From contig JAUTDP010000003.1 in the NCBI GenBank assembly GCA_033439795.1, forward strand, positions 248,001 to 312,000: a DNA stretch of 64,000 bases, in the 5' to 3' direction. This stretch comes from Sordaria brevicollis (Eukaryota; Ascomycota; Sordariomycetes; Sordariales; Sordariaceae). The stretch's first letter is position 1. Each line of letters begins with the position of its first letter. Both the position numbers and the translations under genes were made by a program. Shown piece by piece: positions 26,358 to 38,038 of this stretch. Below the pieces are notes generated by a model. The model searched no databases. It had not been told where the DNA came from and was given only the letters and a program-made list of their open reading frames with translations.

Positions 26358-26750
26358 TATTACGCATTAATATAAATTAATATATATTTAGTCTTAGTAA
26401 TTAAATTCGGCCCGACCTTTAAATCCAAATATAATATTAAATATAGATAATCTACTTCGTCCCTTTGAAAAGGAGGTTAATCAATCATTTATATATAACC
26501 AAAAGTTCTTATTTAGTAATTATTTATTAATACGAATCCTAAATTATAATTATTAAATTCGATATTATTGAGCTCGATACTAATTATATCGAGACCGATA
26601 GTATCGATTTCGATACAAACCTTCCCGTCGAATTCGATAAAGTCGAACTCGGCTAAGCCAACTCCGATATTATCGAGCTCGATTCGGTCGACCTCGATTA
26701 GGTCGATTCCGATAGAAGGTATAGATAGTACCACCATCACTTTCGTAATA
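26358..26750 (+). repeat. 3' LTR of gypsy element B (393 bp)
   Basis: Aligns full length with 15609-16001. Here the inner left side is heavily RIP-mutated and the outer right side keeps CCACCATCACTTTCGTAA. Followed by CTTCC at 26751-26755. Confidence 0.9.
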
Positions 26751-28570
26751 CTTCCCCAATTACGGTTTAAATACCCTTAGTTTAAATAATATTATATTTA
26801 ATACGCTTAAGGTAGTGTAGGACGTAATTTTTTTAAATATTAGGGCTATTATATTAATTACTTTCGTAATAAGTAATTTCTTTGCGGCGTTTAAACGTAC
26901 TTAAATAATTACTTTATTTAAATTAAAAAAGGATTTATATAATTATAAAGGTTAGAAATTTATTGCCCTACTTTTTATAATAAAGAAGGGTATTAAGAGA
27001 CTTTTAATTAGGTGTATAACCGTTATTATATTTAATAGCGGCCTTATTCCGAAGGATATCATAGGCGCGTTCCCGATAAAGTCGGCCCTCGATTTAATTA
27101 TAATATTCGTATACAATATAAAAGGCGCTAATAGGTTAAGTTTATATAGTATTATTATTATATTCGATATTAATTTAATATTCCCTTTTATTAAAGTAAA
27201 TAAATTAAAAGAAGTTTTAATAAATTAAGGGTAGCTTATTAAATTCATTTTCGTTATCGCTAATTTTTATATTAATTATAATTTTATTTTCCGCTAAGTA
27301 AGATAACGTTCTTAAATTAATAATAACCTTTTATAAAGGTTATTATAATCCCCGATCTTTTTTCTCCTTTTTATAGCTTCGCTACCGAAGAGATAATAAA
27401 AATTAGCTTTCTTTTACGTAGATAATATCGCCTACTTTATAATTAATAAGGATATTATTTAAATAATTTATATAGCCGTTATATATATAATAAATTTATA
27501 TAATAGAATTATAGCCTTCGGGTTTAAAATTAATTATAAAAAAACGGAAATGTTTTACCTCCTGCCCTATAATAAGGATACGAAAAGGAAGTAGCGCAAC
27601 CCTACTTATATTATAATTAATACCCCCTCCGGGTAAATACGCTTATAAAAAGTTATATAATAGCTAAGCGTTTATTTCGATAGGAAATTATTATTCGCAA
27701 TATAAATTAGGAGGAGGGTCTTTATAATATTAATAATAACTTGTCTTACGGCTAGGATTAATTAAATATTATAAAGCCTTATATTAAAATTTAATAAATA
27801 ATTATTTATTACCTATTTATTCCCTACCCTAATATATATAGCCTTTATATTATTCTTAAAGTATATAAAATTAAATATAAAAGGTAATATTATTTCGATT
27901 AATATTATATTAACGTTCTATAAATTAAAAACCGTAACGTTGAAAATATTTAGGAAGGTAATGCCAATTTAGCGTATTATTTCTAAATAAATCCCCTTCT
28001 AATTAGTAAATATTACCCTAGTAAAGATTTTAAGTAAAAAGATAATAAAAATAGTAATTAAATTATATACCTTCCTAAATTATTATTTATTTATATAACG
28101 ATTACGAAAATTATTACCGAAAGGATAATTAAAGTTCTATACCCTTACGGAATCCTAACCGCTATTAGAACCCTTATTAGACCGCCCCTATATCCCCCGC
28201 CTATTAGCCTTCCGAAATTAATTAATGCTTAGAACGGAAGTACTATAGCGGAGGAAGGGTTAATAGACCTTCCCCCCGGAGGCGGACCTTAAATTATATT
28301 AAATTATAAATAAATTACGCAATTTAATAAATTAATTATAATATAAAGAAAACCCCTATTTTGTATTATTACGTAAATATTTAATATAGTAAATAGGGGA
28401 AAGGATAGGGTATTAGGACTTTTACTCCTATTACCTCTACTTTAATTATTTATAGGAAATATTTTAATATTATAAATATAGTACCCTTTATAAAAAGGGA
28501 TATTTCTTTATTTACTTTATTATTATATATTGTAACCCTTAAATACGAGGGCTACCGCCCCCGTACCCCC
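26751..28570 (+). mobile_element. LINE (Tad-like), 3' part: reverse transcriptase, RIP-mutated
   Basis: Resumes the LINE ORF2 frame in phase after gypsy B. Visible RT landmarks are KKDLYNYKG.KFIALL (26928-26975), GAFPIKSALDLI (about 27062-27097), the catalytic motif reading YVDN (27415-27426, expected YVDD), FGFKINYKKTEMFY (27519-27560) and WLSVYFDRKLLF-like sequence near 27661-27700 (expected LGVYFDRKLSF). These are typical of Tad/Jockey-type non-LTR reverse transcriptases. Stops occur at Gln/Trp positions. The 3' end is uncertain, between about 28500 and the ATTT repeat. Confidence 0.78.
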
Positions 28571-28572
28571 GC

Positions 28573-28595
28573 AAAATTTGCCTTCGGCAAATTTT
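28573..28595. repeat. Perfect 10-bp hairpin with 3-nt loop
   Basis: AAAATTTGCC at 28573-28582 pairs with GGCAAATTTT at 28586-28595 around TTC. It is bracketed by a C-rich left side (CCCCCG) and a G-rich right side (CGGGTGGG) that partly extend the stem. It marks the probable 3' end region of the LINE. Confidence 0.7.
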
Positions 28596-28617
28596 ATACG
28601 GGTGGGCAGAAATTTAC

Positions 28618-28631
28618 TTGAAGCGGAGCTT
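28618..28631. repeat. Left copy of a 14-bp inverted repeat (partner at 29485-29498)
   Basis: TTGAAGCGGAGCTT is the exact reverse complement of AAGCTCCGCTTCAA at 29485-29498, about 0.85 kb away. The right copy extends to GTTGAAGCTCCGCTTCAAA and is itself a hairpin. The intervening DNA holds the ATTT microsatellite and the tRNA-like relic. Confidence 0.6.
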
Positions 28632-28686
28632 AACATTTACCTCCTAAATTTTTCATTATATTTTTAATAAGTTTTTTCTACCATTC

Positions 28687-28872
<186 letters not shown>

Positions 28873-29030
28873 CTTTATTAGTCTTTTTTTATGTATTATT
28901 ATTTATTTATTTAGTATTCTTTTTTTATTCATTATTATTTATTTATTAATTATTATTTATTTATTTGCTATTCTTTATTTATTATTTTTTAATTTACTAT
29001 TTAAATATTATTAAAAAGATTTTATTTTTA

Positions 29031-29105
29031 CTCCGGCCGGGAATCGAACCGACCGCTAAAGGGTATATATTATAACCGTACATTTACTAAGTTAGCTACG
29101 ACGTT
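29031..29105 (-). pseudogene. tRNA-like relic, possibly tRNA-Ile(UAU)
   Basis: On the - strand there is a perfect B-box (GGTTCGATTCC, about 29056-29036) and an A-box-like TAGCTAACTTAGTAA upstream. Between them is a candidate anticodon arm, GTACG / loop GTTATAA / TATAT. If RIP is allowed for (GTGCG and CGCAC), it would fold with anticodon UAU. The acceptor stem does not pair and the T stem is poor, so this is at most a decayed tRNA or tRNA-derived SINE piece. Confidence 0.3.
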
Positions 29106-29484
29106 TTATTTAGAAATTAAAATTATTTTTTTTTATTATATACCTATCCGTCGGATTTTTTCAAAGCCGTTTTTCTCGGCCGGCAGGCTAGCTACGGTCA
29201 CGTGAGTGGTACCATTGTACTCGGCTCAGCTTACTCATCATTTTGGTACCCACTTTGTCGTAATCGGACCCACTTTCAAATGCCAAGCCCTAAGCGAGCT
29301 TGGCGGACAGGGATAGGGGGTTTAATTCAGCCAATTCCAACTCGAGAATTTTTTTCAGCCAATTGCAGGTTGAGAAATCGCGGGTAAACCTCGTGGCTAT
29401 TTACAAGGATTGTGACAGGGGGGTCACCGTATTATAGAAGAAGCTACGCTCAACGCTCGTGTTTATTCAACACTTCTCATGTTG

Positions 29485-29498
29485 AAGCTCCGCTTCAA
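29485..29498. repeat. Right copy of the 14-bp inverted repeat
   Basis: AAGCTCCGCTTCAA, exact reverse complement of 28618-28631. It is preceded by related palindromic snippets (AAGCTACGCTC at 29444, CAACACTTCTCATGTTG at 29468-29484). Confidence 0.6.
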
Positions 29499-29509
29499 AT
29501 TATAGGATA

Positions 29510-29780
29510 CCCCGGTAGCCTTTAATACTAATTACGAAACGTACTTTATTAAGGTACGAACCTTTAAAGAGGAGGGATATATATATATTTAGGTTTTGAG
29601 AGGAGGAGGATATAGGGGCGTAAGGGTATATAGGGCGGAAATACCGGATCCGGACAACGAACTATTCCCTTTTAAGGAGGTATACGCTATATTAAGGTTA
29701 GGGGGCTTAAAATAGGGTGGTAATACCGATAGAAATTAAGGTTTTTTTAGCGTACGGCAGGATAGGGTCTAACCTAATTG
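29510..29780. other. Small detached RIP-like AT-rich remnant
   Basis: A 270-bp stretch with TpA-rich, CpG-retaining composition like the main island, separated from it by about 330 bp of ordinary sequence. No protein homology is visible. Probably a fragment of a repeat. Confidence 0.45.
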
Positions 29781-32700
29781 GCCTATGAGGCTTTTTCCCC
29801 GCTTTATGTACCTATGCTTAGCCACCGTCGCGGGCACGACTTATTATCTAATATTGGTAGAACGTAGTCGAAAAATTCATCAATTAATTAATCAAGCATG
29901 CCTGGTTCCTCGACTGTGCTGTGCTTGCTCACGTGCGTCGGCGGCTTCTCGATGGGCGTCTGGGCTTCTGATTCCCTGAATGACGCCCTGACCTCGTGGT
30001 GGCAAGTGCATCATTGACTTCCTAAACCCCCAAACATTGCCATGCGGAAGTATGCAAGCTTTCCAAGTTGCCAGCACCCAGAGGAAGCGCCATCATGATC
30101 CGAATCCTTCCTCAACCACGCGCCCCGGCCCAACCACCTCGGCCTTATTCCACTTCACATCCAACGACGACAGGACGTAAAGGCCCCCTCAGTCCCCTCA
30201 GTGCCACATTGCGCCCGCTTCGCGGAAGCTGAGCACGGAAGCCGCGAAGTGATAGTCTCAACTTGGACCCGTTTCAGCACACCCAAGCCAGGCACTGAAG
30301 CGCTAATTTCCCTGAATCGGGCAAGTACAGGACATCCGCTGGTCAATCCGACGCTGCGGAGCACACGGCATCGTGGTTCGTTCCGGAGCATTTGGTCCAA
30401 CAAAACTCGATCGAACCTGATTCGGTTTCGCAACAATGATAATGTGAATCAGAAACTTGCATCTTCCTTACCTCTAACTGTGCTGAGTTCAGTCAGGATG
30501 AAGATGGAGGTGATGTTGATACATCCACTTGGAAGAGTGCAGCACTGACCGCTCTTTGATCGAATCTTTGCGGAGGTTGAAAGCAGCTCCGACGGAGCCT
30601 GCCCTCCGACAACCGACGGTTTCCGGGGTCGGGTTAAGGGCTGGGGCAAGCACGGATGTTGTTGAACCTTATGCTGCTAGTCACAGTCGCAAAGGACTGG
30701 CGCCGGCACATGATTTTCCTCTGCCTCTTTCTTCCACCTGAGATTCATCACACACTCTCTCTCTTTCTTTGCTTTTCAAAACTCGGATGGCGGGTGGCTC
30801 CAAAAGAGGCGTACCTAGGCTACTGGCCTAAATCACTTGGTCAAGCGTGTACTTTTTCTTGGAAACCCCCTCTATGGTAAACCCGGAGCCTGTGTGCCTG
30901 CGCTCGTATGATCTTGTGCTCCGATCGGAGTCGGGAGTCGTTCCGATGTGCTGAGGCGACTAGACTAGACAAGGAGTCTGGTGGCTGCGAGTCTGGCGAG
31001 AGTCTGGCGAGACCAGTGAGTCCGGTCTTGTCAAGCTTGTTTGAGGAGTGTGCCGCTCTGTCTCATGCGTTTGGTGGGTGATCTTGTGACCTTTCCCCGG
31101 TGCGCAGAGTCTCGCCCGTCGTTCCTGACACTGGCGCTCATCTTTGTTAGCCGAAATTCTGAGGCGAAAAGTCTGTGAGACGGGATAATTTTAGAGGACT
31201 GCTTGACCAAGATGCTCAAGAACCAGGGGAAGTCCTTCTGGCTCATTGCCTCCATACCCGGCGACAGAGGAATCGATTTGTCAAATCGTTCCAGTCCCTA
31301 ACGGGGCCCGCATTGTCGCCGGCATGGAATAGGGCATGATATGAGGCTCTCGGGTGGAGGAAGAGTCGGTCGTTTTCCCGCGGTGAATGAGAGAAACCGG
31401 CTTGCTTTGGTATTGTGACGGACTTTGAATAGTTTTGGTTGGTCCAACGATGTCGACTGCGAGAAAGATGGCTTGTTAGAGGTTGTCACATAACTTCTCA
31501 AAGTACGTACCGTTTCCGCCGGTCTCCTTTTAAGGGCTGATGGTTATCTGGGATTCTGCAACGCCCAAGAAAGGAGAGAGAACACTGGCCGGAGGCATAA
31601 GGCGGTGGGAAGAAACCTATGGGAACAAAGACGGAGACTAAGAAGATGGAGGTGAGAGTTGGCTCGTAAGCCGCCGTGACCAACCGGGCTCCCATTCCGC
31701 GTGAGCCTATCGACTTGGGAGTGCAGTGACTTCCTTCAACAGTCGTAACCTCTTTCCGTGCCATGCATGATCGTGATAACTATCCGATATTCATTTTCCA
31801 GTGTATTGCATCTCCTAGTCATCCGATGACTGTGACTCTGATGAGTCTGGAGAGTCTGTTGCGTCTGTTCCAGTAAAAATGTGCCACTCTATACCGCTGC
31901 GTTCAATGAGCAGCCAGGTGTCCTTCCAATGTGCAAAGCCTCGTCCGCTCACATTTGGTCTCACTTCTACTGAGGATCAGCTCTTTGCCAGCTGAAGTTG
32001 AGGCAAAACATATCCCAGGACTGGCCTTGGGAAGATTGGGAAGGGCTGCTTGACCAAGTGTCCTGAAACAAGAGGACGTCTTTCCAGCTGAAGGCGGCAG
32101 TTGTTTGCCTCCATTCTCAACGACCGAAGTACCATATGCTGGATACAGAGTCCATCTGCCAACAAAGGCGACCAACCTCCCGAACCTACAGAAGGTTAGC
32201 ACAAGTAGGATTAGGGTATGGGGGGGTGTATAAGGGTGTCGCAGAAAGGGACATGCCACTAAGTGATAGTCGGTGTTTCCAATCACAACAAAAGAAAATA
32301 CTTTATACCACGATGCCGGCGAGGGCTTTTTTTACATGCTGGAGGGAAGACTGCACCCACCGACCACGGCAACTGGACTCAAGGATGGACTTGTTGAAGT
32401 TGCATCTTCACAGCATGCCTTGTCTTTGGCTATGATGTGATCTTCTCTGAATGTTTGACGTTGGGACCGTAAAGAAACAAACTCGAGGAGAAAAGTGGGA
32501 GAGGGAAGAAGAAGGTAAGTAGATTGGAGGGAGAGAGTTGCTCGATAAACCGTCGTGTGGTTAACCAGCTTGCTCATGCTCTGATTTCCCGAACCAACCA
32601 GTTCCGTCGGATTTTGGTACGGCTTCCTTAAAAAGTTCCCGTCAACTCACGAATCTGTATAGCGGCGGAGGATGACGAACAAGACCCCGAACTGAGGAGG

Positions 32701-34188
32701 GGAGAAAATGGAAGACTTGTCGGAGGGAGAAGAAATTGGCAGAGGCTCCCGTCGGATTGCATCCCGTCATTAATTCAACTTTCCTGGCAAAAGAAGGCAA
32801 GAACGATACTGATGTTTCGGCCGGGGTGCACCTGCGCATTAGGCTACCCTGCGATCATGCCGATTGAGTAGGAAGGAACACCCTTCTCATCATGGCAGAA
32901 GGGAGTTAGGAAGGAAGCCGCGGTGCTGGTTGCAACTTACAAGGCAGCAAGGAAGGCAGGCGCGAAGAACGCCCGACCCGCTACACCAAGTGAAGTCACC
33001 AATCGATCAATCAACCGGCCCCTAGAGGTACCTATGGTCTCGACCACCTCATTGACATACCTAGTCGAACGATCGCCGCGCGGGCTTGCCGGAAAAATCT
33101 TTACCATAGTGTAGGCTAGACCCGACTCACCTCGCTTGCCCTGCTTGCAGTGACCTGATCCGCACGGCATGGTCCAGTTCGGGTCGGACCGTCGGGATGT
33201 CCATTCAACTCGGTCGAGTACCTCTACCCTTCGTATCATCACTATACCCTACCCTTCCTCTACCATAAGTGCGCCAAGCAGTAAGTAGTCTGGTGTAGAT
33301 TGTCTAGTCAGTACTGTTTGTGTAAAGTAAACCAGTCATAAAACCGGTAATGATACTGTGTACTGTGCCGGTCTCTCTCTCAGTTGCCGAAATCGAGAGG
33401 ATGGAAAAGATAATAAGAGACCGACCAGAAAGGTTCAGTGGATATGATCCAATGCTTTTTGCTGGAGTGGAGGTCCCGGTGGAAGAGTTGGCGAACACCC
33501 AAAGTCTTCATGATTTGGTGGTAGCTGCTGTTGTTCATTGTTGGCATTTTTTGCTGATGCTTGCTTGTTGTAACTTCTTTTGATCTTAAGTGGACGAGAA
33601 GCCGATGGCCATTTAAGACTGAGACCCAACACTCAAGAGTAGCAAAGTGGTACGTCCCGAAAGCCGGACTGTTTCCCTTGAACAAGAGGACCCGTCCAGA
33701 CAGCGTATTGCTAGGATTGACCCATCACGAGTGTTAAAGCACTTGAGGCTGTGAAGGGTTAGCTGGGCCGACCACCTCGAAATTAGGAGTACCTAGAAAA
33801 TTGGTGAGAGTATAAAGCTGGAGCGTAGTAGGCGCGATCCGGGGATGACTTCAAGAAGGGTTTAGACATGGAGACATAATACGCATAGTAAGGACGCACA
33901 CCCGAGAGCAAAGCCAAGAGCAGGTTACGAACGACGGCTTATGCACTATGCAGTGAAGACTTTTTTCGAGATAAAATGTTTCAATACTTTCAGTTTGATA
34001 TAATGTTTACTTGACAAAATACGCTGATCGCAAAGAAGATCTTTCCAATCCAAAAACAGAAGCAAAACGAAAAAGCAAAAAGAGAAACAAAAAAAAAAAA
34101 AAGCAATAATCACAATCAAGCTAGCATCTTCCCAAGAAGTGAAAGAGGAATGACTTCTTCCAGAGTCGCAAGAGCCGCATCACCTGCA
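29781..34188. other. Gene-poor stretch between the transposon island and ire-1
   Basis: No gene supported; open frames are at most about 127 codons and resemble nothing I know. It contains a diverged duplication (31015-31260 versus 31880-32130) and, next to 34188, the probable ire-1 3' UTR with an A-rich run near 34089-34103. Confidence 0.5.
31015..31260. repeat. Diverged duplication, copy 1 (copy 2 at about 31880-32130)
   Basis: Both copies share, in order, GTGCC(G/A)CTCT, a GCA(G/A)AG(T/C)CTCG segment, CTGCTTGACCAAG, an AAG..G(A/G)CGTCTTTCC- or AAGTCCTTCTGG-like segment, and TTGCCTCCAT. Similarity is patchy, so this is an old duplication with a period of about 870 bp. On - both copies read into short frames starting MEA with a shared VKQ. 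Coding status unknown. Confidence 0.4.
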
Positions 34189-37100
34189 CTACAAGCCCGC
34201 CGGTTCATAATACTCCTTGAAACGATCCGTATCCTCCAGATCAAGGTCCGAAATGAGCTCCCAGGTCTTGATCAAAAGGTTGGGGAACCGTGTCGTGAAG
34301 AAACTGAGGTAACCATCTGGCAATGGTCCGACCATCTTCCTCAGCTGAGGAGTGAGGTCCTCGTAGTGATTCTTCTTGTTGCGCAACGCACGCAAGAGAT
34401 CAAGCATGCGGTTGCCCGTGTACTTGCGCTGCTTGCCCAGTGAATCGACAAACTCCCTGGGCAAGGCCTTGAGGAAGTCACCGTTAGTGATGACGCAAGG
34501 GCTCAACTCCTCCAGCATCTTGAGGGGCTCCGAGGGAGGATCGCGAGGCTCCTTCTCGAAGTGATCTGAGACATCGCAAAGGAAGTTGAGGCGCTTCTTG
34601 GGACTCCAAAAGAAAGGGTGAGCCATGACACCGAGCGCCGTGGGCCGTTCCTTGGGGTTGGTTTTGAGCATGCTCTCGACAAGGTCTTTGGCATCGTGGG
34701 CGTAGTCCCCGAGGACTTCGAGAAGTTGTAGGTCATATTTGCCCTTGCGAATGTTCGACTCGCGCATGTACCGATCGCCAAGGTCGAAGGGGTGATGCCC
34801 CTTAGTGAGGACATAGAAGTAGACCAAGCCGAGAGAGAAGATATCGATCGCTCGGGTGACACGGCGAAGGTTAACACCATGCATATCGGCTCCCACAACT
34901 CCAGAACCCGTACCGGAAGCACTGTGCATGCTGGAACCAGGGTCGGTAAAGGTCATCATAGCACCGGGTCCAGGGCCTCCATCGTCGTCCAGCAGCAGTT
35001 CTGGAGCACGCCAGCCAGACGTACCAGCTGCGTGTGCGGTAGTCGCGCCGAACGACGACTGTCCACCCTCCAGCTTCTTGCAAAGGCCAAAATCACTAAC
35101 GAGGATACGTGGGCGGCCATCTTTGCCCATGTTGACAAGAATGTTTTGAGGCTTGAGGTCGCGATGGACGATCCTGAGACTGTGGAGATGGCTCAAACCT
35201 TTGGCAATCTGGTATAAGACTCCCGGCATGTCACGCTCACCCGCCTGGGCAAGCTCTCTGAACATACCAGGGCGTGAAATGACGTCGGCGAGTGAGGCCT
35301 GGCAGAGTTCGAGAGCGATGTATAAGAATCCAGCGGACTGTTGTTGGGCAAAATACCGGATGACTGAGACAGTTAGCAGGGAACATCGTTTGTTGATGCG
35401 GGTCACTCACCGTTCGGATGATCGTCACTCTCTCTTAGCAACTTGGTTTCCTGGCTGGCAATCTCGTTGAACTGGACCAGCATGCGCTTCACAGCAACAG
35501 CACGTCCATCCCACTTTCCAGCAAACACAATAGTTCCGTTGCTTCCAATGCCGAGCTGTTGCTCCTGGTTGACCTCCAGACTACCCATCTTGAGAATCGG
35601 ACCAGAAACATTGTCGACACCATTGGGGATGGTGATGACGTCTGGCTCCAGGTTTGGTCGTTGTCCGATTTCTTTAGCCTTTTTAACAACTTCGTCCACC
35701 GTGGGCTCAGGGAGTTCGTCATCACGAGATGTGGGGTTTTCATTCCGCGGACCCTTGCGGTGTCTTACACCACCGCGCCGACCTCTATGTGCCTTCTTCT
35801 TCGGCTTGGGCGTTTCAGGGGCAACGTCATTTGACTCGCCGCTCTCTGACTTCTCAGATGACTTTGGAAGGTCAAACGTTACTTCCTTCTTTGACACTCC
35901 TTCATCTGAGCCAGAATCACCGGCGGATGCATCTGACGTGGGCGTATCGGTCTTGATGGTTTCCTCCTTGGCCGTCTCCGAGCGCTGGACAACGTCTGTC
36001 ACGGTTGGTGTTGGCTCTGTACGGACAACGTGAATCCTGAAGCGCGAGAGGTCGACCACCTTTTTTCCTAATGTCCGCGTGAAATTCACGAAACCATCCA
36101 AGGAGTAGTGATTCTTGGATGGCTGAGGTATCCAGGCCCTTGTCCACACGGCAATGACAACCACAATACCAACCAGCAGAGTAAAGGGATTGCGCAAGAA
36201 GTCGAAGGCTTGCACAGGCAGAGTTGTGGCAGCATCGGGTGCTGGTAGCCCAGGAAGCGCCCCTACTGATGACGGAAGCGTGGGGTTGCCGGTAATGACG
36301 GGGTCTCCGGCGGAAGCAGGAGGCGCATCCAGAAGTGGCACTAGACGGTTAATCTCCTTGGGGATCCGCCAATTAGGCAGATTATGAGTGCCAATGAGTG
36401 CTTCGGACAGCTTGGCGTCGTCCATAGCTTCCAAAGGCCAATACTTGTAGGTGGGCGCAGATGGGGCATGGAGAATCAGGGGATACTGCGTTCCCGAAAG
36501 AGCATACCAGCTACCCTCTTCGGTATGATTGACAAAGACTTTTTCGCTGCGGAGACGCGAAATGGTGGGATTAACCGGGATAAGGGGCTGAGGAAGGATA
36601 ATCAAGTCGGTGTCGCTGGTGCCGGCAGGATTCCACTGACGACGAAGGACATCAAAGACGCGAGCCACTGGGGAAGTCAACTGCTGGGTGAAAAGCGGCC
36701 CATCACCACCCTTCCCGTCAAGACCAAATCCGTAAAATGTGCCATCTGGTTTACCAGTGATATAGCGCTTGTCTTGTGTAGCCGAGTGTTGCTGGCCCAG
36801 GTCACCGTCCAACACGTTGGGCGCCCACTCGGAGTACTTGAGGGATGCAATGGGGCTCCCATCGGTGCGATACACTCCAACAATGTACTCGGTTCGGCCG
36901 AGGGTGATGGTTTCTCTGTTGCTGCATTCGCTGGTGACGCTGTTGCCGAGGGCATACTCTCTGAGGCACCGCTCGGACTCCACCTTGTTGATGTTGACAC
37001 CTCTGGGGCCCAAGTTCTTGATCATGGCGCCAGTCGCGGCGTTTAGAGTAACCATGTTGGTCCTCTTCTCGCCGGTGTAAACGATGCCGTTCATGTGGAG

Positions 37101-37542
37101 GCCGCTAAAGTTTTCGACCAGCTGTTTCATGGTCATGGTCATCTTGGTCAGCTGGGGACCCGAGTCGCTCGGCCTCCAGATGTATATCTCGCCGTCCCTG
37201 GTGGGCTCCACGATCCAAATCCAGTGATCCATCTCATGGTAGTCCTCGTCGACGGGGGAGCGGGTGGTTCGGAAGTGTCGAGTTTCCACCATGGGGTGGT
37301 CGGCCTTGAAATGCCAACGCACCTCGCCACTAACTCGATCGGTGGCATACAGATTTCCGTCAACGGTCGCCAGAAGAACAAAGTCTTCCACTTCCCAGTC
37401 CTCCAAGCTCCGCGCAATCTGGTGCTGCGAGAGCTCGGCCCCCAAGGAGCCGACCTTGTTGTATTGGGTCGGAGGTGCTCGAACGGACGAGTCCGGAGCA
37501 AGAGCGTTGGCGCGCGCATTGTTAGAAATCAGGTCGATAGGG

Positions 37543-37577
<35 letters not shown>

Positions 37578-37919
37578 ATTGTTATTGATATTGTTGTTGT
37601 CGGATTGGGCATGGTAGGCCAATCGGATCGATTCGGTCTTGGGACCATCGGCGATCTCGACTACGGTCCGCTTGCCACGGCCGTGAGTTCGGGGCGTCTC
37701 GACGACGGCTTGAGGAAGTCCTCCTCCTCCTGTCAGGGTAGACAGGGTAGCAATGTTGGGAACGGCATGGTCGTCGTCCTCGCGGGGAGACCTCGCGTGA
37801 CGCCCGGGCTGCGGCTGAGCATCAACGAGTTGGAACCATTGCAAGTTGACTAGGAGGAAGGCGAAAGCCAGGAGGACTTCGGGCCGGCAAGCGACGTGGC
37901 CGGACGGCCGTCGCAACAT
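34189..37919 (-). CDS. ire-1: IRE1 unfolded-protein-response kinase/endoribonuclease, 1227 aa
   Basis: ER membrane sensor of unfolded proteins. In fungi it splices the HAC1/hac-1 mRNA. Exon 1 is 37919-35411 and exon 2 is 35363-34189; the 47-bp intron has GTGAGT...CTCAG. The domains are an N-terminal hydrophobic signal (about 14-34), a poly-Asn tract (about 108-125) and a luminal PQQ-like domain with 'DGNLYATDRVSGEVRW'. A transmembrane helix follows at about 575-597, then a basic/acidic linker. The kinase has a glycine-rich loop (GIGSNGTIVFAG), VAVKRM lysine (about 810), HRDLKPQN (903-910), DFG (927-929) and GWRAPE. The C-terminal KEN RNase domain runs from about 1100 to the end, ending 'LEDTDRFKEYYEPAGL'. 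All key kinase motifs are intact. Length fits fungal IRE1. The ATG is the most 5' and gives the signal peptide. Confidence 0.97.
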
Positions 37920-38007
37920 TTTGGGGACAACAATGCGGATGATGATACGGGTGAGGCCGAAGCAGACCTAGGAGCTCATCCACGGCAGGCAAGCGATGTC
38001 AATGCGT

Positions 38008-38038
<31 letters not shown>

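Larger units (their letters stand above)
15609..26750 (+). mobile_element. Ty3/gypsy LTR retrotransposon B, 11142 bp, with an extra 3' ORF
   Basis: Two 393-bp LTRs (15609-16001 and 26358-26750) flank gag, protease, RT, RNase H and integrase in gypsy order on +. About 3 kb of further coding-like sequence then precedes the 3' LTR. A polypurine tract GGGGGAAA (26350-26357) abuts the 3' LTR. The total of 11.1 kb is about 4 kb larger than gypsy A. All frames carry RIP stops. It lies in LINE ORF2 at the start of the reverse transcriptase. Confidence 0.92.

Noticed and set aside
30155..33700. Several 60-130 codon frames left of ire-1
   Set aside because: Overlapping frames on both strands, no recognisable domains, no convincing splice-linked extension; treated as chance.
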